NCBI GenBank assembly: GCA_014607495.2
Contig: CP053156.1
Coordinates: forward strand, 10,354,001 to 10,418,000
Direction of reading: 5' to 3'
Source: Carposina sasakii
Taxonomy: Eukaryota > Arthropoda > Insecta > Lepidoptera > Carposinidae
DNA length: 64,000 bases
Shown: positions 34,256-45,475 of the stretch, in pieces
Layout of the letters: each line of letters starts with the position of its first letter
Position numbering within the stretch: position 1 is the first letter of the stretch
Program-made: the position numbers and the translations under genes
Notes under the pieces: generated by a model
What the model saw: only the letters and a program-made list of their open reading frames with translations
Told to the model about the DNA's origin: nothing
Database searches by the model: none

Positions 34256-36425
34256 GCGATTTATTCTGTTAACATGTTATTATCACGTTAACTGTTCATT
34301 AGTCGCTAGAAATAATCTAGAAATCCCATCGATTTGAGAAATCCATCCGAGTCGATCATCTAACCGATTTTCATGTAATATTGAGTGTTTCTGATACTTC
34401 AGACAAAATTGCGTTCAAACAGCTAGTCCTCAAAAATATTATTATAAAATCTTTGCCAGTGGTGCAATGCTTTTAGAATTGAGATGTAGATATAAATATA
34501 AGAATGGGATCATCTGGAAACAAATAAAATGATTTTATAGCTTTATTGTGAGATTGGAACAAGCGTAGGGATGTGCGATGTACATAAATGTTGGTTTTAT
34601 TTTGTGTCGGTAAATGTGTTATGTTTTTGGTATCCTATCTATAGTGTGGCCACCTTTTTGAACTGGACAGAACACCGCGGATTCCCCTTCTTTTCTTAGT
34701 ATCTCTCTATTTTAAATTATTCCCAAGTTGTGTATCTTATTTTTGTCTGTAATTTTGATACAGGAGCAAGCAAAATCCAAATCTTTTGCCAAAATGTATT
34801 GAATCCTACAGAGTGCTCTAAACTTCGGTACCTTTTGAACCAAAGTTCGAATTGTTCATAACCGGTTAAAATGGCTACCTAAATCTTTCGCATCCCTAAT
34901 CTACATTATGTATTGCAAAGTCTTTATTGAGGCGCAGGCGTTTGACTTAGAGCTCACGACTAGCTTCGGGCACCGGGCGTTGTCTGTGTGGTCCGCCGCT
35001 GTATTTCTACCTAATTTAATAATGCTACCATAAACAATACAGGCGTATGTATACGATACGTCCGATAACGTCTGTATTAGCTAGTTAGTTTTTGCTAGTA
35101 GGTATAGTATTATTAAACAATTTAAACATGTAGTAACTAATGTTATCTACCTATCTATGCAATGCAAGAAAATTAAAAGTTGTCTAATCACGATAGGTTA
35201 TTGACGCCAGAAAAAACTGAATATGTCTTGTTACAACGGACCCTAAAAAATGGCTAAACAGAGCCATTGGCTTTCAGTGAAAGTGTATCAAGAGATTCAA
35301 TCCTTTGCGAATCAGCTTTGCACTATGCCTTATGGCATAGTAAAAAAGCCTTTCCTTGTCAAGAGCTGTCGATAGGAAAGCCTCTTTGTTCCCAGCACAG
35401 TGAAATACACTGACTTTTTGCCATGTTTACTTTAGGGAAATGGTTCAGTCGGAGTAAAAAGTTAAACACAGTTGCAATCTGCGCGAGTGAATCCAATTGT
35501 GTGTTACGTTACGAACATGGGAGGAAATTCAATTTCAATGCGAAATTTTGTGTAGCATTGTCGACTTTTAAGGATCTTATTGAGTTATGTTGGAGAGTTT
35601 CAGAATTTGGGGTTAATTAGAGTAACAAAATGATGTTGGTAAAAGGTATTTACCGAGACTTTGAATAATTTAGAAATATTGGATAGATGGATAAATATTT
35701 AAATAAAAAAATACATCATATTTTGGCGAAAAACAATAAAAAAGTACACATTTTTAGCAGAGTTGCTCTAAAAGCTTTCATATAAATACGAGTACAAACA
35801 TAAAAGTACACGGTCTCACATGGTGTAACAGGTGCGTCATAGAATTAAACGTACGAGTAGTCAGTGACAAATTCTCTATACTTACTTCGCAGACAAATGT
35901 GTTAACTTTGAGACAATTTGCCATTGCGCCATCGTGGAACGAGTACTAGGGTGATTATCTCCTGTGTTTGCGTTTGTCTGTGGTTGCATATTAGATTAGT
36001 CACAATTTTGCTGCCCACACACTCCTGTTGCGAAGCAAGTTTTGAAATGTAATCAAATTCTGTCAGTTTCTCGTCACAATGGCAAATGGAAAAAGAAATG
36101 CTGACGAAGTCTGCATTCAAGACAAAATAACCTATAAACAAACCACGTAGGGTGTATTTTTTTACAATTAGATAGGCAAACGTTTGACCGCCATCGTGCC
36201 TGATGTTAACCAAGATGCGGCCTAAGGTGGTACATGTTTGCCTAGAAAATGCCTATTCACTCTAGCTTTGAAGCTTTGTATGTATGTAATGTTTAAATGT
36301 TATGTGTGACATATCCACTAAATGCATCCATCTATTTCCTTCCCTGAAGTTCAGATGCGTCTAATACGTAGTGAAATACTTAATCCCAAAATAAGTAGTA
36401 CATTTAATAAGAATACCTACCTAAA
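34256..36425. other. Intronic stretch without recognised genes
   Basis: AT-rich. Short open frames only. No repeat recognised. Confidence 0.4.
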
Positions 36426-36767
36426 TGATGATGATCTCCGACCGTATTTCGGCCAAGGCGATCAATCTCCACGGAGATTGGCCAGGTACGCAGGAGATAT
36501 TATAGTGCACAAGTGTGTGCGCAAACACAGATGCACTCTCTATTCCGTTACTCTCATATCCGATGGGACGGAAAGTCGACACGACCGGAGAGAGATCAGG
36601 CGCAGAACCAACGGTTTTACGTGCTTTCCGAGGCACGAACTAAGTGACAATTTTGCAACATTAAAATCTGTACATGAAATAAATTCATTGGTACAGTCCC
36701 GTAACTGGGATCGAACTTACGCCTCCCGCTTGGAAGGTGCACGTCTTAACCACTGGGCTATTACCGC
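36426..36767 (-). repeat. tRNA-derived SINE, family B copy 2 (full length)
   Basis: The minus-strand head contains 'tagcccagtggttaagac' (A box) and 'gtaagttcgatcccagtta' (B box). The body matches copy 1, and it ends in an (ATC)n tail at 36426. At the head side 'cactgggctat' is duplicated (36750-36780). This copy defines the family better than copy 1. Confidence 0.9.
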
Positions 36768-38511
36768 ACACTGGGCTATCACACTATCACCTAAATATAA
36801 AACATATGGATAGACATTTCAATTTAGTTTTAGTTTATCTATACCTAAGTACAATTATGCAAGTAATCCTGTGCGGTCGGGGGCATGCATTTAATTTGTA
36901 GTCGTGATTGAATTAACGAAGCCGAGCTCGGCGGAGCTCATTTCGAAACCCAAGATACCATCGTCTTATGGCTTTCATGACGGACATAGTAATGAATACG
37001 CAAGTTTTGCAGTCGGGGATGATAAATCTTGTGTGAAAATTATAGATAAATTAGAATAATAACGCAGTAATTAATGGTCATTTGTGTTAGAAAGGAAATA
37101 TTACGTTATCCAGTAAATTTACTAAGAGACTAAATTTACTGAATATTGCAGCTATATTTATAAGGCATACATCCAAACCACTATTCCCTGCACAAGATGT
37201 TAGGTAGCAATCTAATGGAAATTTCAATTAATTGTGGACTTGTTTTACAAATTAAGGGAAATCCAACAAACAGTTCAAGCAATTAGAATCAATGGGATGC
37301 GTTCTACTTTACGACATGCAAGACGTAGAGGTACATACGAACTACGAGATGTTGCACGATTTATTTCTCAGCGGGCATCTTGTTCTCGCCTATCTCTAGG
37401 CTATTGGTTACAGCGGGTCTGTCCATGTCGGAGTACTATGCATATGTCAAGTGGAAGCAAGCGTAACTATCTCACAAAGTTACTGCAATGTTTGAAGTAT
37501 GCTTTATAGAAATAGTGCTTACGGCCAGATTGTGGTGTTATATAGTGGTTGTAGGCTTGCGAGTGGTTCCATTCGACCGCGTGTCTGTTTAACGAAGAGT
37601 GACGGCTCTAGGACACAACTCTTGTCGGTTCAGGTGTGCCTCTTGACGGTAAAGAATGTTGCGCACATACACGCTGATTGGCACTGTGAACATCGGAGTG
37701 ATAAGCGTAACGTCCTTACAAGCGTCTCGGGGATTATATAAATTGAAAATGCGATCTGGTATCTGATAGATAAAATGAGTTTGCATGGTTTTCTCCATTC
37801 ATTATCAATGTATTACCATAGAGGCGGAAGTTGTGCAAGCGCGCGTTGTTCACACAAAGAAAGCGGTCAGATGTCAAGGAGATAATTGTTTGTGCAGGAA
37901 ATTAAAGGCATTTAGTAAGTGGGCCAATCCGCTAGGCCCAGTTCTGCTTATTGCTTTGATGTGGGCCTCGAATAAGGCGAACTCACTTGACTTGGTCACA
38001 ATACAGAGCTGACTCTTTGAAATCTCACCGGTAAGTATATTTTACTGCTCTGTGTCCATTTGAACTATTAAAACCATTGTAATTTCGCTCATGAAAAGAA
38101 TGAAAAATAAATAGAAATGGAAATGTCTATTGTTGAGTTCACATGATCTTATTTATTTGTTTGTTTACATGTATTAAGTTTTTGTTTACGGTTAGAAAAA
38201 TATGATCTAAATGATAGTGGCTTTAATAATTATGCTTTGTAATATACAGTATTGTTCTACAGGTCAGACAATCAAATACTATAAAAAGCACTACATTAAT
38301 TCTGTTTCTTACAATAATTATATAATATCAGCTTCCTACGCACGTAGCCGGGTCAGTACTCTACAGAGAAGCATGTCTGTTTGTCTGCAAGGCACAGTGC
38401 GTGAGTCACGTACGTAGGACGGAGCAAGTCTATGATATAGCCTACTCATACTGTCACTGTGGAAATCCCATTGTCAAAAGCTCTACGGTAAACTTTAACT
38501 CTACTAGGTAT
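36768..38511. other. Intronic stretch without recognised genes
   Basis: Slightly GC-richer at 37300-38000 with a few chance frames of 70-90 codons that resemble nothing. No element borders seen. Confidence 0.35.
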
Positions 38512-38719
38512 TAAAAAACCGACTTCCTCCCAAAACTCGAGCTTACTAAAGTAAAATTTACTAAAGGGCAAATATATATTGCGTTAAGCCGTGTACGAAG
38601 TTTAAGAGGCATAATATTGTCAGATTTATATAATTTTTATATATATTATATAATGTAAAATAGGCCACATGACAAAAGAGAAAAAGGACTAGACTTCGAA
38701 ACTTTACGTCTGACAATAT

Positions 38720-39420
38720 GATGATTATGAAGATAATGATGACCTCCGACCAATTTCGGTCATGGCGACCACTTCTACTCCTAGATATTACTAAGTTGGC
38801 GTTCATGCGCTCGGTGATGGCTTACATTTACATAGCCAATCTTCGCCCTGAACGCCCGCGCACACAGAGGACAGGTTAGTGCGCCATTATTGTATTATAG
38901 ATAATGGCAGCAGGAGGACGAGTCTTAAGTTCATCACGTTTAGCGTCAAGGTCAGCTTGACGCTGCTCCTCGAAACTTGCTTTATCACCGTTCTGCGCCA
39001 CTCTGGTCGTTGTGCTGACAAAACTTCCCATTTAGAATCTATATTGCATCTCTTCATATGTCTTTTCTGAACATTTTTGTCTCTGAGGAGTTGCCCGCCG
39101 CGTTTCCGCTTGCCCTCCTCCAGTTCAGAAAAGAAGATGCGCTTAGCCAATCTCTCCTCCGCCATACGAGACACATGACCGCACCACCGAAGCTGCCGAC
39201 GCATTAAGTAGGCCTCAATGGCACTTACATTGGCTCTTCGCAATACTTCGGTATTACGCACTCGGTTGGACCATCTGATTCTCATGATGGATCGGAGGCA
39301 CTTGAGGTGGAATCGATCCAGAGTGCGTATGTGGCGACGGTACATGCACCACGCCTCGGAGGAATATAAGAGATTTAGCAGCACAACAGCCATGTACACA
39401 CTTATTTGAGCAACATATAA
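38720..39420 (-). mobile_element. LINE 3' end with RT C-terminal frame
   Basis: A minus-strand frame of 170 codons (38887-39399) reads [20 protein letters not shown], then [14 protein letters not shown] and [20 protein letters not shown], then W-x-x-x-R near the end. This is the C-terminal domain after the RT of a common animal LINE type ('R-x-L-R-W-x-G-H-V-x-R-M'). The 3' UTR of about 160 bp ends near 38720 in 'atcatcattatc'-type repeats. 5'-truncated and inactive. Confidence 0.88.
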
Positions 39421-39570
39421 TTACACTCCTTCTTCCTCTGTTCCCAATCATTTGGGGTCGGTGCAATATGTAGGCTATTATCCGTCATCTCGTTATTCTC
39501 ATTTCTACCTCTTTCTCTATAACCATCTTACTTCGGACACGCTTGCAACATATAATTTCATGTCATCTTC

Positions 39571-40037
39571 ATAAGCCTATTGCAGTCCATTACTGGACGT
39601 AGGCCCCTGCCATAGGGGGATTTTGTTACAAGTTCCACTATTTGTTTTTTGGCGGCTCCATCATCAGACCCTCGTTTCCTTTATATTATGTGTAGCTGAC
39701 CAAAATTCTCTATAAAAATCTAAAAACGGACTACTCGTGCCTTTTATATTTGAGGATATCCCTAGAGAGATTCCATCATCATGTGTGACCAAAACGCTCA
39801 GTAAAAGTATAAAAACAGACTACATGGCCTACAATATTCGAGGACGATTTCTCCAAGACATCATATCCTGATATGGTGAATATGGGACCAACCTGGAAGT
39901 ATACCATGACCAACTGTAAAAAAAAATTTGAAATCGGTTCATAAATGACGGAGTTCTGAGGTAACACACATAAAAAAAAAAAAAAAAAAAAAAACAGACG
40001 AATTGATAACCTCTCTTTTTGAAGTCGGTTAAAAAAC
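39571..40037 (-). repeat. About 500-bp dispersed repeat, copy 1
   Basis: On the minus strand it starts 'ttaaccgacttcaaaaagag', passes an A/T run at 39969-39992, and ends 'ggcctacgtccagtaatgg'. It matches 61992-62541 nearly throughout, in the opposite orientation. It carries the same end as lepidopteran LINE tails, so it is probably a LINE-derived or LINE-mobilised element. Confidence 0.85.
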
Positions 40038-42532
40038 ATACAGCTAGCGTAGCGTCATGAAAATATCGAAGGGGTTCAAAAGAACACTAAATGAATGAGG
40101 CACTATTAGATAGATAAACCGCTTTACCCACATTATTTTCACATTACCTACCCCATAAGCTCTAACTGGCATTAGACCCTAATAATGCATTTCCCACATG
40201 TCTTACAACAAAACATTTTAAATGACAAGGCGACATCGGCTTTCTTTCAAGTCACACGTAAGCCGGTTAAAGTATTGGATAATTTACTTTTATGAGCTGA
40301 GAAGATTATATGCCAAGAAATTGAAAGCTCCTAGTGGCCCTTTTGTTAACCGAGTTATGAGCCTAGTTTTTTCAAAGACTAAAAATAATACACTTAGATA
40401 GCATTTTCGTAAAATGTGCCCAATTCGCGTAAGATTGATGTAATTTTAGGTGAGCTTTTACAACAACGTCGGAGACTTCAAGAGCAAGTAATTGATCATT
40501 TAACATGCTTTTTTGGTGTCCAAGCAACATTCCGTAACAGAACAACTTTCTTCAACAAACCTGTGGAACAACTCGGAATACATCATTGTATGGAAAATAC
40601 ACACGATGGTTTAAATTATAAAATTTGTCTGTATTTACTGCGTGACTAAAGCCACGCTGTGTTTGGAGGTTAGACACAAGGTCAGGGTAACATTTGGTGG
40701 AACTGAAGCCAAGGCCGATGTCAGTACCTGGTCCCATACGCACATAGCTTTGTAATACCAACGCGTAACAACACAAGCCAATTATTATTCTAATGATCAT
40801 TATCATAATCTCGACAATGCTTGTATACGAGTAGTATAACAGGCTGATTGTAGGATTAATTGATTTTAATCCTTCAGATGTCAGCCTCATTCGAAGCTCA
40901 AGAAGTTAAAAGTAAAAATAACTTTGGAAGTAAGAAAACGTACAAATGCGATGTTAATTAATAATTATTTCCTGCGAAGTAATAAGCTCGGTGCTTTGTA
41001 CCTTCATAAAGTGAGAATGGAAGAGTCTAATTTTAAATCATGTCATGCTCGCGTGTTCACGTACTTACTTGGAGCAAGTTGATGCGATTTTTAAGGAAAT
41101 ATTAACGTTTATAGCTCACTTCAAGATACTGGGACGCCTTGTAATATCACAACTATACTTATATTATACTGAGTTTCTTACACCCTTGTTTCGTAATGAA
41201 AATGCCTGTTCCTTCGTTCTTGAGGATAACAAAAAAATTCTATAGATATATTATTCGCTTACTTACGTGCAGACAGACAGATACATTGAGTAATCTGCAA
41301 GGAAGCACTGCTGACTGATGGTGGTCAAGAATCTAGTATAATCCATTTATGAAGCAGTATACAAAAATTTATCAGGCAACATGATATCGAAATTCGTTCG
41401 GCTGTAAGTAGCACAATATTTTTTTCTTCTATTATGTGTTTCTATTGAATTTATCAGATTACAATGTGTGTGCAAAGGAACATACTAACGTGACTCTTGA
41501 GTTTGTCGAGAACCCTATGTTTACACTGTAATTCAGAAGGTGGACTTTCTACACACGTTCCGGGCCACACCATTTAAAATGCCAAAGGAAACTCGGATAG
41601 CGGCCTACTGTTTACCTCCATATATTATTTACAGCCGAAGAAGCACTAAATTCTAATTTAACTGAATTATTTTACACGTTACGGTAGTTAAAGCTTTGCT
41701 ATTATTTATATTGCGAGTGCTTCGTAATTATTACGAGCCGACTTTACGACTTGGTTTTTGCAAGATTTACTCAAGTTAATTTACTATATCTTGGCTTATG
41801 TGCTGTAAAAGTAATGCGAATTCGTACGAGGTTACGCACATGCACCTTATTTCAACTTAGTTCTAGCATATTTAAAGAATAATAAATAAATTTAAAAAAT
41901 AACTTGTCACTTCGGTTGCTGTTCCCATTATATAAGTCAGTTCTATTATACAATTCATCTTGTTGGCAGCTTTTCAATGGCGTTCAAACGTGTATACCCA
42001 TAATCGTTTTCCACCATAAAACAACATTCAACAAAATCTGCATGAGTAACATTTAAATCTATTTTAACCCGACTCTACGACCATATATCTTAACATGTTG
42101 GCAATGTTTGAAAATCTCGTAGATTCCGCTTCCCTTTGTCATACAACACGACAAAACAATGCGAGATTTATGGATCATGGTTTGCCGACTCGCTTAACTG
42201 GCGAGCAGGCCTATTCCATTTTACGTGCCTGCATATTTCAGTATTTAGCATAAATTCGGGAGATAACGTCTCAAAATTCAACCATTAAACATGACTCTGA
42301 TTACGGCGAGCCGATTACCGCAAATACGACGGACAATGAAGAATAATCTCGGTTAAGAGTTAATATTATTCACGCTCAAACTGAATTTGTAGAAATGACG
42401 ACACTTGCCGAAACAAAATGCTAGAAAACGGAAGTGTTTTATCACTGTGAGCCCTCTCATTAATTCAAAGTGAGTCCCTAATTTTAAAATCCATTTCAAT
42501 GGTTCCTAAAATGGACTATTAATGTGTATAAT
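40038..42532. other. Intronic stretch without recognised genes
   Basis: AT-rich. Nothing recognised on either strand. Confidence 0.4.
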
Positions 42533-42772
42533 TGATTGGTGTAGTTGGTAGTGGCCCTGCCTGCGACGCCATAGGTCCTGGGTTCGAATCCCGGTAGGTG
42601 CAAACATTGATGTGATGAATATCGATGTTTGTTTCCGAGTCATGGATGTTTATATACTTATTTATGTATATACCGTTGCTTAGTACCCACGACACAAGAC
42701 CTTAGGGATCTTAGTGTGGGACTAGGTCAATGTGTTGTGAAGTGTGTGAAAAAAAAAAAAAAAAAAAAAAAA
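42533..42772 (+). repeat. tRNA-derived SINE, family A copy 4 (full length, poly-A)
   Basis: Best copy of the family: A box 'gattggtgtagttggtag', B box 'gggttcgaatcccggtag', complete body, and a 24-nt A tail at 42749-42772. Intact boxes and an uninterrupted tail suggest recent insertion. Confidence 0.93.
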
Positions 42773-44921
42773 TTGGACCCTACATAGTAAACTAATGAGG
42801 TCATTGAAATTCTACATTGTTACCCCAGGAATATGGAATTCTTACACAAAAAAAAATGTTTCAATTGAACAACCATGACAAGTAATAAAAAGTATGCGAG
42901 GCTCGTTAAATATATTCTTGACGAGGGAAACTTAAATAGAGATACATTTGCAAACGTTGAAGTACCTATTTGCAGTTTCCTTAGCAAGCGGAAACTCTGC
43001 TTGAGTTCTAACGTTTCAAGTGCAACCGGTGATTTGCCTTATCCGGGCCTACAAAATATCCGAGCACTCTTTGCCCCGGAAGTATAGCGATGTTAGACAA
43101 AGGGTCCGGACGAACAATCAAACCAGCGCATCATCCCCGGATCAAATTACAAATGCTATTTAAAGCTACATCCTAGAACAAGATTACTCAGTATTGAGTT
43201 AAACTTGTCGCACGGTCATTTTATTGCCAGTCCCACGGAAATTGGAGTTGGAAATGTCCTTACCTAATGACAAATAACTCTTAAGATTAATTAAAACGAT
43301 GACTGGGCAACAAGTCAGCATCACTGACGCTATAGTCATTAATTAATTTCTTACAATATGTCAGTTTGCAGAAAATTTCACTTCACGAAATTTTCTCACA
43401 AAGCTAATAAAGTAGGCCGAGAACTGGGATAGGCCGCAAAAAATGTTTGGTGGAAGGATTTAACATAAATTCTTTGAAATTTTCGACGGAATAGCAATAA
43501 TACTCTCATTTTTTAAGTGAACAAATAGGTTTCAAAAACACCTAACTCACATAAAGTTGAGTCTTCTGTAATATTCGAGTATAAAGCGGATGAAAGTTCT
43601 AAAGATGGAAAGACCTTTATGACTCATAAAGGAAGCAGGAACTCGCAAAATTATTAACTTAGCACATCACCTGGCATAAATTATGTCGCCCTTTAATTTT
43701 ACGCACATAAAATTACACAAGCGACTCTATTTATACGGTTTTAATTAAGTAAGAATCCGATGAGATGTTTTATTTAGTCTGCGTTTAACAGAAAATCAGT
43801 CTTTGATAATTTATTGTAATATTATAATGTAATTTTATCTGGATATGTAACAGACTAAAATTGTTCGAAGTAATGGAATCGATTGGAACTTGTCTAGTTA
43901 AACTAAAGGCAAGAATCAAATTGGCCATTTCAGTCTTTAATTTAACCCGACAAATTTGACTATCGAAGCTCTTTGCGCAAGGGATGAATTTAAAAGAGGA
44001 AACAAGGCTCGGTCTAAAAATGAACGACACTGAAAAGGTTTCGAAATTAAAATTTATGTTCCCGAATTTGTTACTCCATTTACACTGGCGTTTGTTTTGA
44101 ACTTTATTCACTGGAAATGTTTTATAGCTATGTGTTACTTATTGGAAAAGAGGTTTGCCACAATTGAATAAACTAAAAGTGTGTCTACGAATAGAAAAAT
44201 ATAGAGGACGAAAACTTTTTACGATGAAGTCACTATAGAAAAGTGCATTGTTATGTATGTACTTACCTACTGTGAGATATTCGCTCTCAACTACGCTTGA
44301 GGGTTTTATAAAAAGAACCAACTGACTGACGCATTATTCGCTCTACCAAAAATCAAATCCTTATTTTATTATCATCGCTCGTCGCTCAGATAGAGCGATC
44401 AAAAGCCTGATTTCCTAAATTGTTCGAGATGTACATATATAAAAAATGTTTATGATTACATTTTCTTTTTTAAGTTACCTACCCTAAAACACGAATGGAA
44501 TTTTTTTGACGGGTTTCTTTGCTAAGGATGAAAGCTTAGAGTAAAAGATTAAATTTTTATTTTATCGAAAAGCTAATATTTTTCAGTTTCAATGTATACC
44601 TTCAAAACGTATCGCTTTCATCCTGTATAAAAAAGTATATATATAAATAGTCTTGTCAGTTTGCATTTACTAGACAATCCACACAAACAAACAGATAAAT
44701 AGGCGCTTCTTCAAGCCCTTTCAGTCAAGCCGCCACTCGTGACTAACATTGATGTGGGCAGATAAGTCTCAAGATATTACACGAGAACTACTTATTTCAC
44801 CAATGAAGCCACGATGGGCACGAACCAAAGTAAATAAATTCCTCAAAGACAGATAAAAAGGAGTTTTATCGTACTTCGTATAGGATAACAAATCTGATCA
44901 AACTTCGCGAGTAAAAGCTTA
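42773..44921. other. Intronic stretch without recognised genes
   Basis: AT-rich. It contains donor-like sites near 43262 and 44266 without good partners. Confidence 0.4.
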
Positions 44922-44945
44922 CCTGGGAGAGATGAAAAATGTTCT
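44915..44945 (-). promoter_or_regulatory. Candidate recursive-splice (ratchet) site 2
   Basis: The minus strand reads 'catttttcatctctcccag' directly followed by GTAAGC: a pyrimidine-rich acceptor fused to a donor with no exon between (junction 44923/44922). It is on the sense strand of the long gukh intron. Confidence 0.45.
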
Positions 44946-45439
44946 GCCGAAACTGGAGTTTACTTTTACAAATATCAGAAAAATATGATTAATCTAGGAA
45001 TGGTTTGGGCAGTGCGGAAGGTATATGATATTATCATTTCGAGAAAGCAAATAGCTACAAGTAGCGAGCGAAGGCAATTCGTTTCGCAATATTGCCGCGG
45101 GTCCCATCTGTACAAATGAAGGGTCACTTCATAGCAAGACCTTAATTAAACCCAACAAATTTGTAATCATGACTGGCGATATACCATAAAGGGAAAGTAT
45201 CTGAACTTTTCCCGTACGTAATAGAGTGAAAAAGTAGAAAAGTTAGCTCTCCTGAATCAAACTTTTCAAATATGGTTACGACAGCAAGGTCCATTGATTG
45301 AGCATACTATGATCGGAGTTTGCCCTTTTCTCAACTTTATCGCGAGTCAAAAGAAACAAGAAATGTAATGTCAAGTTTTACATCTTATTAATGAGATACC
45401 TACATCCTATTAACCTTCAAGATGACGGACGCAAATAAA

Positions 45440-45475
45440 GTACTTACCTGAAAAAAAGAAAATAAATAGTTAGTA
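45440..45475 (-). promoter_or_regulatory. Candidate recursive-splice (ratchet) site 1
   Basis: The minus strand carries an ideal branch point ACTAAC (45469-45474), the tract 'tatttattttctttttttcag', and immediately GTAAGTA (junction 45448/45447). Branch site, tract, CAG and GTAAGT are all consensus. This zero-nucleotide-exon layout matches ratchet points known in long Drosophila introns. Confidence 0.55.

Noticed and set aside
38597..38722. Loose inverted similarity ('cataatattgtcag' and 'ctgacaatatgatg')
   Set aside because: The paired blocks are short and flanking similarity is not collinear, so no convincing hairpin.
2263..42772. A and B boxes as genuine tRNA genes
   Set aside because: They occur only as heads of longer repeated units with shared bodies and tails, that is, as SINEs. 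No isolated tRNA cloverleaf was found.
44267..44321. Candidate first exon reading VLFIKPSSVVESEYLTV with a good donor in phase 1
   Set aside because: The supposed start codon is TTG, not ATG; there is no in-frame ATG before an upstream stop, and no acceptor tract.
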